This document shows, in pieces, positions 23,345-35,467 of a stretch of 64,000 nt of DNA. The stretch lies in the NCBI GenBank assembly GCA_038503035.1, contig JAVSML010024599.1:1120980-1184979 (forward strand). Reading direction: 5' to 3'. The position numbers were made by a program, and so were the translations under genes. The number at the start of each line of letters is the position of its first letter. The stretch's first letter is position 1. Source of the stretch: Crocodylus rhombifer (taxonomy: Eukaryota > Chordata > Crocodylia > Crocodylidae). The notes beneath the pieces are model-generated. The model saw nothing but the letters and a program-made list of their open reading frames with translations. It was not told where the DNA came from and did not search any database.

Positions 23345-23440
23345 CCTAGAATTCATAAAACATAGAACTGGAAAGAATCTGCCAAGGTCACAAAGTCCAG
23401 TCCCATGATATTGTAGGCAACCGCATCCCATAATCTGTTT
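23345..23440 (-). mobile_element. CR1 3' end fragment (-)
   Basis: 'cataaaacatagaactggaa' and 'tcacaaagtccagtcccatg' correspond to the complement of CR1 3' untranslated sequence. Very short and diverged; TA at its right edge begins the Tigger-like element. Confidence 0.45.
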
Positions 23441-23442
23441 TA

Positions 23443-23960
23443 CAGGCAGTCCTTGGACTTACGACACAATTGGTTCCTGAAAACTGTCTTAAGTTGAAAC
23501 GTTGTAACTCGGAACCAATTTTCCCATAGGAAACAATGTTATAAATGGGGGATTGGTTCCTGAACCAAGGCCCGATACCCTATTTTCACCAAAAATAACC
23601 CAGAATTTTGTACTTAATTAATTATAGATGAGTAATATAGTTACATTAATATATTTATATTGTAAATAGCAATCATATTGATTTAGAAGGACTTCTTGAG
23701 GTGACTTCGCTGGACTTTTTGAAGGACTCTTGGTTGGGCTTTTTGAAGGGTTCTTGGCTGGAGTCTTCTCAGGAATCTTGGCTGCAGGTTTTTCTGGAGT
23801 CTTGTCTGCTTTCTTAAAGAAAGTGTCCAAGGAAGTTTGGACAGATGTTCTCCAGGGAAATGGGCAATGCAGCAAACTTGTTCACTGGCGTGGCATTGTG
23901 TTGGATCAAGAGTTCTGTTCCCAAACCTCAGTCTTCTGATCAGAACCCTTCTCCTAATTT
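23443..23960 (-). mobile_element. 3' part of a Tigger/pogo-like transposon with protein tail
   Basis: The left end reads TA|CAGGCAGTCCTTGGACTTAC, a Tigger-type terminus beside a TA, with a subterminal 'ggttcctgaaaa…ggttcctgaacc' region. The matching opposite terminus was not found, so only this end survives; the coding strand is minus. A minus-strand frame (23875-23618) carries WRTSVQTSLDTFFKKADKTP, then a repeat of K-x-P units (TPEKPAAKIPEKTPAKN, SKSPTKSPSKSPAKSP) before its stop. QTSLDTFF at 23839-23816 fits the PCNA-binding PIP-box consensus Q-x-x-L-x-x-F-F, a motif reported at the C terminus of pogo transposase. No DDE catalytic or DNA-binding region remains upstream, and the frame breaks before 23880. 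Assignment is good for the terminus and moderate for the protein. Confidence 0.6.
23618..23875 (-). pseudogene. C-terminal remnant of a pogo-like transposase (PIP-box plus KSP repeat)
   Basis: 85 codons. Residues 13-20 are QTSLDTFF; residues about 25-59 are Lys/Ser/Pro-rich tandem units resembling histone H1-type tails; the last 25 are AT-rich and probably lie past the original end. The DNA behind the repeat shows short 'gactttttgaag/ggcttttttgaagg'-type units, so it expanded by slippage. The initial Met is an arbitrary in-frame ATG. It is not a functional gene: catalytic domains are absent. Confidence 0.45.
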
Positions 23961-23984
23961 CTAATTTAAATTTACTCATGCCCA

Positions 23985-24235
23985 TTTATGAAATCATACA
24001 AACATAGGTCTAGAAGGAACCTCCAAAGGCATCTGCTCAAGGCAGTCTAAATCATTTCAGACAAGCTAATCTAACCTGCTCTTAAATTTTCTTTTATAGG
24101 CATTCTAACTAATCTGCTGCAATGCTCAATCACAAGCATTTGTTTTGGTTCTTTGTTCTCAGTGCTGATCTCACTGCACTAAATACCCTCTATCTTGTTC
24201 TCATTTCCCCATAAGAATCCAGTTCAAAATTTCCT
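23985..24235 (-). mobile_element. Probable CR1 fragment (-), very diverged
   Basis: 'catacaaacataggtctaga' followed by 'ctgctcaaggcagtctaaat' resembles the complement of CR1 3' sequence, then the match fades. May be the continuation of the CR1 interrupted by the Tigger-like insertion. Confidence 0.35.
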
Positions 24236-27200
24236 TATGAACAATAGCATTCAGTATGGAAGTGTGCAAATCTGGGCCCTGTTCACAATAGGAAAATTAT
24301 GTTAAGGATTGGGCAGTAGTGCAAGCATTAGTTTATCTGCATTGGTCATCAGCACATTCAGAGACATTGTGAAGAAATAACATCCTATTAGCATTCCTCA
24401 CGTAAGTCTAATTAATACTGACTACATTTTCCAGGAAGAAATGGAAGGATGTATAGCAAGATGTTTGCTACTACAGATAACTGCTCTGCTTCATTTGAAA
24501 ACCAGTGGAAACTATGCCATTGACTTAATTGGCAACAGAATGAGAATAACATGGAAACCTTAGAATGTCCTAGTAATATCTAATTACCTTAGAAAATAAA
24601 TTTGGCTGGTTTTGCATATATATAAAACTTTTTACAGCTCCAACATGAGCATGAAATTATTTTCTTGTCCCTAGAAGTTGCAGGAAAAACAGACGATGGG
24701 TAAGTATTATATTTAAAAATCCTTTTAACTATTGCTACCACTATAATATAGTGCAAAGAATGAAAAACATGTTTTCAGCTAACCCATTGTCTGTGAAACT
24801 AATAAACAAGTAAAGTAATTGTCCTTTTCTAGTATTTTACTTAATCTCATGAATTATGCTTCTATAAAGACTGGTTTTGTCATGTTTTCCCATAGGTTAT
24901 TGTTGATGACAGGTGAATACAATCGATCCTTTTTCTCACTTTTGGAAGAAGGTACTTCCTCTGATCTAGCTAATAATTAATAACCCTTAATTACCATTCA
25001 GGCAATACTATTGCATCTGCAGTAACTGAAGAAAAATCTCTGGTGAATCAAGCTTTCTCTTTTGAATAAATCCATAGCCTAGAGAAGAACGAAGCTAAAA
25101 ATGAAATCACTTGGGTGGGGATCAGAATTAGTCTTTGCCTCATTTTGTTTCCACCTTTAATGGAGGATACTTCAAGAAACCAAAATAAATTATAGATAAC
25201 CAAGTACAATGAAGACCTCCATCGGTAGTTTAAATGCCAGGAAATGAGATGCAAGAACTAGTTGTTACAGGAAAACAAAATGGAAGCTATGGAAATATGA
25301 GGTCTTGACATTCAGGAAATCTTGTTCTATTTTGTAATGTTCTATAAAAAGTTAACCCCCATAATGAGGCCAACAAAGATGAGTACACAAAGCGATGCTT
25401 TTTTCCAGGCTTCTCAGATCTCTGTATCTGTACTAATGTAATCTTAACAGCTGACTGAGCTGTGGAACACACCAGAGTCAGTGATGTAGTGTCGCAACAG
25501 CCCTTGGCACCCTCTAACAGCCTTAGTGAGTGTGACCCAGCTAAGTCTGACAAACAGCATTGACATTTGGTTTCACATACTATATATTTGGAGGGGTGTA
25601 TACACATTTTCTTTTCTAGAAAAATGATCTTATGACTTCTTTGGCATGCTACTTTCCATAGTCAGAGCAAAAAAGAATGCAACGTTAGTAAACAGACATC
25701 CGTCAAGCCATCATCCCAAATCTATTAGTATAGCTCATGCTGGGTAAATACTGTGTTTTTGCTAGCAAATAATTAAAACCTATTAGTAACAACTAATAGT
25801 TGTAAAAAGACAAATGAATGGGTTTTAATTATGACTCCAGAGGAGCAAAAAGAGTGAAAGAGGAGAGAGACCATATGTGTAATATATTCACTGTTACAGC
25901 TTGCGCTGATTAAAACTCTGTTTGTCGTATTATAGTATACATCATTGTACTGTAGTTGTAGTAAATGTTCCTTGTAATGCATTTTCAAGTACAAAAATTG
26001 CTTCAGAAAAGAGCATTTAGGAAACTAATTCTATTGAAACCAATGAAGTGTTGACACATTGCCTGATGTGGATTTGTTTAAGGAGGCTTATTTTAGGTTT
26101 TAAAGTATAGTCCTTAAGGCAAAAAATCAGTGACTGCCTGGTATAGTGACTGAGAGAACACTGCAACAGTATGTTCAGCAAGAAACCCCTCATTAATCCT
26201 TTCCTGTAATTCTACCCTATTCACCTTCTTCCTTGCCTGACTCAATAGAATTTAAAACCTGCTGTCAGCACAGTAACTAACCCAGAACCCATTCATTACT
26301 CAGTCAAGGCATTTGTAATGTTTGCTGATTTGTCCATGAATAGGAACACAGTGTAAATCTGGACTGAGGAGACCTTTTTTTTCCTTGTCAGTTTAATTGC
26401 CCCTGTGTGATGTGTTCAAGTGTTAGAAATCATCAGGGGTTTTGACACCCTCATCTTTTCGAATAGGCATGGCACTTCACTACCTCTAACACCCAAGAAA
26501 AAGAGAAAATGTTTGCAGCTGAGAAGAAATATGCATGGCTTATTAAAATCTGCTTATTCACATCAAACTAGGCCACTGGCACTCTCAGTAAACTTCCAGT
26601 GCCTGCAGCCTCTGTTGAAATTAAACATAAAGAAGCAGACATTCCCTGCATTCTAAGAAGGCTCCCAATGTGACAGAAATAAGTAGTTTAATAGTGAGAG
26701 GTTGATAATTAATGAATTGAGTGACTCCGTGGTTGCCAGAAAGATGCCTGCTACAATTTTACAGGGCATGTGGTGAATGGGAAAAAGATGCAAATGACAG
26801 TTTGTAGGGAATTTACACAGTCTCTAAGTAACTACTTCCATGCCGAATTGCCGCTACAAGCAGGGTGCCCAACTGGACTCTCAAGAAAACATATACATTT
26901 AATTTGCTTTCTTGATGTACCAGTGCGGTTTGTTGCTGACATATGAGTAAGGCAGCAAGAGATATTTGGACATCTGTGATGAAGCCTGATAGGCTGCTCC
27001 TTTTGGAACCATTGTGCCAGGCTTTTATATGTACCCTGCATCACAAATAATAAGCTTTGTTAACTGGTGAAGGCTCTTATTGTTTGTTGTTTTGCTATTA
27101 TGAATTAGGAAGGGAGCACAGAATCTGCTTGATATTCAGCGGTTCTTTCTTTTAATCCCAGTTGCTGAGATAGTCAAGCTTGGATTTTTGATTAATCTTT

Positions 27201-27920
27201 TCTAATTTTCTGTTGCAGAATTAAAATGATTTTTCAGAAATTCTCTTTCTTGATATTATACCCAAGCTTGCAAGGGTTGCCTTCCTACACACATTTTATG
27301 CATGCACACAAAATTGGGCACATAAGCTGCTTGCAGCCATTTAAAAAAAACAAACCCAAAATGGGACTTTACTTTAAACTTGGCACATTCCTGTGCTGAG
27401 CCCTTCACATGCCCAGAAGAAGCAGCACTTTAGTTGGACCTGGCTTATGGATGTTGGGATAAATCAAGCACTTTAGTGGGGCTTTTTTGGGATTCTGGTG
27501 TGAGAGAGAAGCAGGGGATGATGCTGCTCTCTACTCTTGGCTCCTGGTGCCCAGCAGCCAAGCAGGCAGAGCAGAGTGGTATAGCCTTCCTGCTTCCTAC
27601 TCTAGGAACTCTGGAATCAGCAACAGACCCAGAGCACTACTGGCTGCTGCTCCCCTCTTCTCTCAGTCTACAGGCAAGGTGGGAGCAACTGCCCCTTGCA
27701 CTTTGTAGAGACCCTGGTCTCAGGAAGATGGGGAGCCTTATCCCCAACTCGGCTCTTCCCAGTCCCCAGAAGGAGTTAAGCAGACATACAGAAACTTTCC
27801 CAGGAGTGACTTCTACCTCATTGTAGCTGGGTGATTTTTCTCCTGGAATTGCCATTTTTGCTCCAAGAGAAACGCTTCTAGTTTCTGTCAGAAGAACAGC
27901 AATTCTCCCAGGAGAAACTT
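24236..27920. other. No gene; candidate conserved non-coding block near 24.9-25.0 kb
   Basis: AT-rich. 24888-25035 combines TGACAGG, ATCGAT, CTAATAATTAAT and CTTAATTACC; see findings. The frame at 27434-27826 (130 codons) is overlapped by other frames on both strands and resembles nothing known. 27780-27920 has loose 'ctcctgg/ccaggag' pairs, perhaps an old palindromic repeat. Confidence 0.45.
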
Positions 27921-28378
27921 AGAATCATAGAAAATGAAGTTTGGAAACGACCGCAGGAGGTCATCTCATCCAACTCCCTAGTCAAAAGCAGGGCCATCCC
28001 CAACAAGATCATCCCATGTCTAGCAGGGTCTTAAAAAACCTCCAAGGATGGAGATTCCATAAGCTTTCTGGGTAACCTGTTCCAGTGTTTTACTACCCTC
28101 CTAGTGAAGAAATTCTTCCTAATATCTAATCTAATCTTCCCTTGCTGTAACTTGAGGCCATTGCTCCTTGTTCTGTCATCTGCCACCACTGAAAATACTC
28201 TAGCTGCATCCTCTTTCAAACCACCTTTCACGTAGTTGAAGGATGCTATTAAGTCCCCTCCCAGTCTTCTCTTCTCTAGACAAAATAAGCCCAGTTCCCT
28301 CAGTTTTTCCTCATAAGTCATGTGCCCCAGACCCCTTGCCATTACTTAAAACCTCTGCTGGACTGTCTCCAATTTGTG
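27921..28378 (-). mobile_element. CR1 3' end (-), ORF2 C terminus still readable
   Basis: A minus-strand frame (28342-28031) reads [54 protein letters not shown] and [14 protein letters not shown]. This is the same C-terminal domain as residues 464-557 of the 35.97-kb frame. Its 3' untranslated part lies at 27921-28030 and begins with the 'agaatcataga' complement of the terminal octamer. The 5' side stops near 28378. Open over about 104 codons but truncated. Confidence 0.85.
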
Positions 28379-31320
28379 TGTATATACATGCTACCCCTTT
28401 CCAATCAGGGTTTATCAAGTGGCTGAATGCACTACATGGCCTAAAGAGCTGCTACTATGTATAAGTATTCCTTTGGGTGCAAAGCTGTTTCTCTCTGTTG
28501 AACCTGGAATTCTGTCTCCGCTTCCACAAATCTGTCCTTCCAGGCATCTGCTTATAAAGGCTATTGGTAAGCTTAACCAGTTAAAGCCACTCTAGTTCCA
28601 CAGGAAAAGAGGCATTACTAATTGGTATAGTCAAACCTAAGAAGTTTTGCACTGCAGTTTAGGGTTTCACCCTGATCCAGTTGACATAGCTTGGATCAAT
28701 TTGACCCACTACTCCAGTAACCATCCTTTGATCCAGACCAGTTTGTAATTTGACCCATTCCTGTGATGACTTTCCTATAATAGCCTAGCAAGACAAAACC
28801 AAATCAGCTCCATTTATCTTAATGGGCTTTTTTCAGACATGAGACCTTGCCGATCTTTTGTAGGGAAGAAAAAAGAATCTGTGTATCTGATAGGCTTTGA
28901 AATACCATCTGGTGTTTAATGTTATTTTGTTCTGTTCTCATAGCGGTGTGCTGAATCATATCTTAAAAGTTCAACAACCATTCAGTCACAGCCACCATTC
29001 AATATGGCTGTGTCATTATCAAAGATTTGGATTTACAAAATGCTGCCTACAAACAAAGTATATTTTACAGACACTTCTCCCTGAGGCTCTGCTGACTGAG
29101 AGAAATCTTCAGGTGTGAAGTCTGCTCATCTTACATCTTTAGCTACCATTTGGATGCACAGCAATCCTATTTAACCCTCTAAAATTACTGTTTTGAGGTG
29201 TAATCATAGGTGTTACAGTCAGCTTTAAGGGTTTTATTAGGGACGGATAAACCTCAGAGGTTTTCAGAGTTTTCTTTTTTTTTTTCCAGGAAAGAAGGGT
29301 TAGAAAAAACAAATAGAAAATTCTCTCTCCCTCCTCCAATAAAAATAATTATTCTTTAAGATGTTCCAGTTAAAAAAAAATCAAAAGCACTTTTTTTCTA
29401 GAAAAAGAAGAGGAGTTTTTGTACAAGGCATAAGAGAACGATTCTCTCATCCCTCCAAAAACTGGCTTATCCACTATCAGAATGCACTGAGTGAATGTAT
29501 CATTGCTGGTTGAAATTCTGGTGCCATTGAAGCTAATGACAAAGTACTCATTAACTTCAGTTGGGTCCTCTACTTAAAATCATTTAGCTTTCACCCTGTT
29601 TGCTCATGTGCTCTATTTTTTTTTTTTTTCATTGTGAGTGTCTGTCTTATCTCTGTCCTATCTCTGGTCCCACAAGCTTTAATGAGCACAATGTTATAAC
29701 TTTTTAAAGAAACGTACCCACCCATGATCGATGGGGAGATGTTACACAATTAGTGTCTGGAAACTTTTTGCCTAATTTTTATAGAGACGCATGCAACTAA
29801 TACTATTAACTCAATGTATGTGGGAGAGGGAGACAATGAGAGGGAGAGCTTATGTATTTGTGTGTATGCAAAGGGATTTCATTTATATATGTGTGTGTCA
29901 GTGTATTACTGAATATTACTCTCTTTATATAACTATTTTTATTTTTATTAAAATAAATCTTAGTAGTCCTAGGCGTTTTAACCATAACATTATGCATGTA
30001 TACAGTTATGGTTACTGTTATGCAAGTAAATCTGGATTAATCTCCATTCATGGATCTATAATTGCTGATCTTGTGTTTCTAGCTTTCAGAATGACAGCAC
30101 TGCAGTCTCTTTTCATTTAATAATGATCAGAATTCTTGTGTACGAATCACAACAGAGGAGCATTTTTACATAGTATTCATGAACTCACAATTTCCCCCCA
30201 AAAGCATTTTGCTTTTATACCTCAGTGAGCAGCTCTGTTTGAGTAAATGATCCATCCTTGACTCATTGTGTATACAGAGAGAAGATCTTCCTTTGATTGT
30301 TGTTTTAATAAACTGGAAGTCTGCCAGCATTCTCTGGGAAGAGGAAGAGAGCATTAATGATAGCACCGTGAATCTAGTGGTCTTAGACTAAATGTAACCC
30401 CATGTTCTCTTTTTCTTTTCCTGTAGATATGGTCTCTCTCCTAGGTTTACTAGGGCTACTTAGACCGTGTGAAGTAATAAATATAGTGATTTGGGAAAAA
30501 TACTGGCACTGAACTTAGTATATTTTAAATTCTTCATATGGCACATAGAGAGTAGTGATTAATGAGTTTATCTATCAAAAAGCTTCAGTTTATGTTATCC
30601 ATCAAAATGCTTCTATCATGTTGTTGGTGTAGGATAGGATTTATGGTAAAGAAAAACAGGCAATCCATCCATAGTATCTAAATCCATCAGCTCCACATAT
30701 TCATGCAAATATTATTAAATGATATATCTGTAGCTATCTGAAGGTAAAATGTTTTTGGATGTTATGAACTGCCAAAAGGAAACCTTAAAAACAAAGCTAG
30801 AAATTATTTCCTTCCCACCAATTGAGCTAGTGTGTGTCATCATCTTTGTATCACTCTCTCCTTATTTAAAAAAAAACGTTAAGCCACTGATGATTAAGTG
30901 ACTGTTAGTAGTAATGTTCCATGATTTTTCCTGTAATTCTCCAGAAATCATCTGTAATACATTTGATAAGGGCCATATCGATTTTTATATAGAGAACTTG
31001 TAAATACTTTGCTTTGTTCTTTAGCTTTGATGGAGAGACCTACCTGCACCTTGCATAAAGGTCACTTTCATCTGCCCAGCAGGAAATTCGGTGTATACAA
31101 CCTGTAAACATAAGAACAGGAAAGGAACATATGGTCAGTTCCACCCTCCCCCTGCAGTAACATGGAGGTGCTTTCTTTTATGCATTTTTTTAAATCAAGT
31201 CATATAATATTGTGTTGTTCCAGAAACACTGACTAGGGCTTGTATACAATGCCAGCTTCACATTGTACACATTGTATCATGGAGATCACACAAATGGGTC
31301 ACACACATCTTTTTGTAGGT
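28379..31320. other. No gene; simple AT-rich DNA
   Basis: T-rich runs near 29272-29285 and 29614-29629. 31097-31125 ('aacataagaacaggaaagga') resembles a dispersed sauropsid repeat start, too short to name. The 109-codon frame at 29791-30120 is low-complexity. Confidence 0.45.
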
Positions 31321-31600
31321 CAGTGGTTCTCAACCTTTTTCAGACTCAAGGCACTCCTTGGAAAATGTCAGGTCTTTATTTTCCCTTTTTTGACTGTAGA
31401 AAAATAATAGAGCAATTCTTCTGTTGCAAAGAGCTCAGCAAGCTCAGAACAGGTCAGAATTTTTTTAAAGTTTATGAATCTGTTTGAAATATCTGTGTTT
31501 ACCTTGTGAATCATGTTTGCACACCTAAATGAGGTACCATTGTATGGCTCCCCATTAGCACCCTTGAAAAACACACTTTGAGGTGTTTATGCTCCAAATG
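31321..31600. mobile_element. Degraded hAT-like element, left end only
   Basis: Starts CAGTGGTTCTCAACCTTTTT, a terminus typical of hAT (Charlie-type) elements, followed by 'cagactcaaggcactccttg'. No matching GGTTGAGAACCACTG end is present; the right side fades near 31560-31600. No target duplication found. Confidence 0.55.
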
Positions 31601-34600
31601 ACAGGTGAGAAATGCAGGCTTGTCCCTTTTTTTCCTAACTGGTTAAATCATTTCTCAGTGTAGCATATACAGAAGCATTTGAACCCATCAGAAAAGTGTA
31701 ATAGTAGACTCCTGCATTGAAGTGTATGGGTGGTGGTCAATAAAAACTTTTGAGTAATGAGTCTGCTGTTGTTTTTCAAATAGGGCCTTTTCTTTTGGAT
31801 TGGTTGTTCTGGTTGCTTGATAGAAAAGTCTGGCTTGCCCATAAGTTTTGTAAACTCAGATTCAACAGTGAAATTAATAGCTTACTGAATCCATGCCTTG
31901 CTGCCCTTTGCCATCTTCTGTCATACTCTTGCCAGCCAAACAGCCAATACCCATGAAAAACTCATTAATAAATCAACAGGCGGATGGTTTTATCAACACT
32001 GGGTCAAGGTGCAAGCAAGAGCTCCCTCAGAAAAACCTGAAGTGTGTTTATTTTCCAAGATAATTTGATGAAATAATCTGGGACATCACAACTGTTCTGG
32101 GGTCTGATTCTAGCAAACGTAGGTTGCACAGAAATGGTTACTGAGGTCATCGAAGTGCTCTCTCGCGCTCTCTCTCGCTCTTTCCTTCCCCTCTGGATAC
32201 AAAGAGAAGTCAACATTTGTTTCAGGAGAAACCATTTTCTCTTGGGGGGGAAATGGACACTCTCAGACATCCATGTCCCTTGTCCCATGACGAACCCTAA
32301 AAAGGCTTGCTGAATAAGAAGTGCTCTTACAGTTTGTCCCAGGACACTGCGAAGTGTGTCTGAACAATTGTTCCAAGATTGCATCACTGAATCAATGGCA
32401 GAAAGGCAGTAGTGCACTCAGCCACTCGATAGACCCTGATTGGAAAGGTAGCATGTATACACACCAGTCCTGCAACTTTTCTGGTCTGGGACAAATACAG
32501 GCACAATTGATCCCAAGTTAAATGCAACATCTGTTCCTAGCCCCCTACCTCTCTTTGAAGCATTCTTCTTTTGTTTACTAGCCAGCATAATTGTCCAGCT
32601 AGACCTTTGCAACTCACTAGCTCAGTTACAGGTTTTCATAAATGGCACCTACAACACTTGTTCTTGGTCAACTGGACATGTGATAACTGCCATACAGAAA
32701 ATTGTTGTTTTCTTTGCTCTTTCAGTAGGGAGCCAATGCATTTCTGCCTCTTGTCCAAGCCAAATGAGTTTATGCATTAAATGTGTGTGTTTCCATGTTT
32801 TGGCTTGAGCTAGAGAACATCTGAATAGGGGAGAAGTATTAGGGAAAGTAATATTCTTTATATCTCCTTAAGGATGGGTGTGCCTTGTTTTAGGATGCTC
32901 CTTCTTAGAATGAGAGCAATAGTTCACAAATACTCGGAGGCAAACTGCATTATTACCTCATGTGCAATAAAAGTGCAAGGCGATTTTCTGCATGGCTTTA
33001 AACCATAAAAGGAACTCTAATGTTGTCGTGTCATTTTCAGTGCTACTCATTCATGGTACTTTACATTAAAAATAAAAGTGGAGAGTCTAGTAACAAGTAT
33101 TTTGCTTTCCACCCGCTTGTGAATGACTTTGTGGAGCTGACATCAGAAGTAACTTAATGGGCATAATTAAATCTAACTAGTCCTGGCTACCTACTTGAAT
33201 GGCATAATAAAAGCAACAAAGCGGTATCCTCAGACAGTTGTTTTCTGAATTGGGAAACATAAAAATGCAAAGAGATGCATTATGTTATGACAGATAATTT
33301 TTTATTGAAGTAGATTTATGTGCTGTTGCTGTTCTCTCCCATGCCCTGCTGACAGGAGTTCCATACCCTTCCAGCATTCCTCCTCCTCCACTTTCCTTAC
33401 TCATTCACTATCAAATACCTTCATCTTGTTTAAATAACATGGTACTTAACCTCTGTTTGATGCTGGGAATGTAAGACTGCTGAAATTACAACCGGGGGGC
33501 GGGGTGTATGTGTATCTGTGTGTATTCAAAACTTGAACTTCAAAACTTATTCATTCACCCAACTGAGTTCCAGTCAGTTATAGTTATGGTAAACATTTGT
33601 CTTGAAAGCTCTTATGAAATTAATAATAATTGTTCCAGTGTATTGGAACTGATGCATATAATGTTGCTAAAGCTGTTTTGTTAGGGCAATATGATATCCA
33701 AAATAATGGACCTTATTCAAGGCAGCTGCCTGTGTTTGGTTTGTAGATCAACTTTAAAAAGTGAAACTTTTAGGCATGTAATGCAGATCTAAGTAGGCAC
33801 AGAGTTACAGTACATTTAGGAAACATAGATGCCTTTGTCCAACCAAACCGAAACTTTTGTTCACAGTTGGTGACTATTTGGAAAGGTGCCATATTGGTGG
33901 ACTTTTGTCTCATTTCCTCTGGGATTCCTTTCCATTTGTGATGGTTTTAAATACCTGGACAATTGACATTGTGAGTGGCTTGCAGTGGGAGTGAGACAGC
34001 TGAGCAAACTGTTGGGACCCTGAAGGCTGCCAAGTGAAATCTTGATCTGCTTAGAATGAGACAAAAGATCGTATCATCTCTAGGGACAGCCAAGGGAACA
34101 TACAGGGTTTGTCCTCCTCCAAGGTGAGAGAGGATAGGTTTAGAAAAACAACTGAGTTTTGTTTAAAAGTTACATAGTAGGTGATGATTGTAAACCATAC
34201 AGATTTTGTATACTGTTTCATGAGAACCCTAACATTTTGGCTATGGACAGACAAAACAATTATTGTTTTAAAGTACAACTTCTAAGTGTACATCACTTGA
34301 TCCATTGAACTTTTTTATATTTCTGGTTCTATCTTATAGGAATTGAAGCTAAACCAACACAGTATATGCTGAAATGAAACAGCTGCTAAATTGTCATGGT
34401 TCCATTCCTCGTAGATATAGACACATGAAACATTTACAGTGGATCAGCTTGTAATACATAAGTTTACTCCATGGTATAATTTTCAGCTGTCCATATCCTG
34501 TGGGCTTTGGGCATTCTGGTTTTAGCTCTATCCCACTGGAAACAAAAAATGGCTGTAACTTAAAAAATAGCAGCACAAAAAATGGCTGTAGCTTATTTTG

Positions 34601-34950
34601 CAAAACAGTTTTTTGTGGTCTTGTTTTGCAAACCAAAATCAGGAGTGGCTCAGATTTTATTTGAGGCCCAAAGTTTAGAAAAGAGAAAATGGTTCTTGTT
34701 ATAGACTAATGGCTGGCTACTCCTATGTCCAAAATTGTTGTCTGTTTCTCTGCTCTTTGGAAAGGCAGTTAAAACCATTCTCATAATAGGATCTGTCCAC
34801 AACAGATGCATGATTATATTTAATATGGAGAAAACTACAAGCTAACTGTCTTTGTGACTTGACTTTTTCCATTTTCCTTTCTTTTTTTTTCTTTTCTTTT
34901 TCACAACAATTACCATGCCTCTTCCTAAAAATGACTCTTATAGACACATA
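31601..34950. other. No gene or clear repeat
   Basis: A pyrimidine-rich simple repeat (CTCTC/CGCTC) lies at 32158-32190. The minus-strand frame 32417-32004 (137 codons) overlaps it and resembles no protein. T/C-rich run near 34878-34902. Nothing else supported. Confidence 0.5.
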
Positions 34951-35252
34951 GGGTATTTTTACACATGATCTGGGAGTGAAGGGGTACACTTTAATTAGCC
35001 CAGCTCTGAGAGCCGCTATAATTAAAACACTGCAGGTCTCATGTATCAGCATCTGTGCATTTCAAAATGTAGGCGAGGGGACTTGAACTAAAGCTCGTTT
35101 GATTAGCTTTAGTTCAAGTGCCCCTGCTGCCATTTTGAAGCATGGGGATGCTGAAACATATGACATGGGAGGCTGCTGGAGGGCGATAATTACTATGCTC
35201 CAGCAGACTCGCTTAATCGAGTCTGCTCCCATGCATTCGTATACAGGCACCC
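34951..35252. mobile_element. MITE family A, copy 3 (302 bp)
   Basis: GGGTATTTTTACACATG at the left pairs with the complement of the right end, GGGTGCCTGTATACGAATG. ATA flanks both sides, fitting a 3-bp duplication of the PIF/Harbinger type (inference). The centre holds the snap-back TTGAACTAAAGCTCG / AGCTTTAGTTCAAG (35091-35120), itself flanked by 'catttcaaaatg' and 'gccattttgaag'. Subterminal 'cagcagactcg…cgagtctgctcc' adds a second hairpin. Confidence 0.7.
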
Positions 35253-35467
35253 ATAGTCATAGTTAACAAGTAAAAATGATTAAATGGACATTCCCCAAGA
35301 CAACTTTCATCAATTTTGATTTACATCCATTTGATCTTTCTCTCCAACTTTCATATGCAAGAATCATCAGCAAACACACATCTACACAGAGGCCATTCTG
35401 GTCACAAGGGCTATGGACAGACATTATACATAAATCAGTTTAAGTGATCAGAAGCTGGCTTAAACCT

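Noticed and set aside
27434..27826. 130-codon frame as a possible gene
   Set aside because: Overlapped by frames on both strands; no motif, signal or family resemblance; the segment looks repeat-derived.
32004..32417. 137-codon minus-strand frame
   Set aside because: Crosses a CT simple repeat, has no recognised domain and no supporting context.
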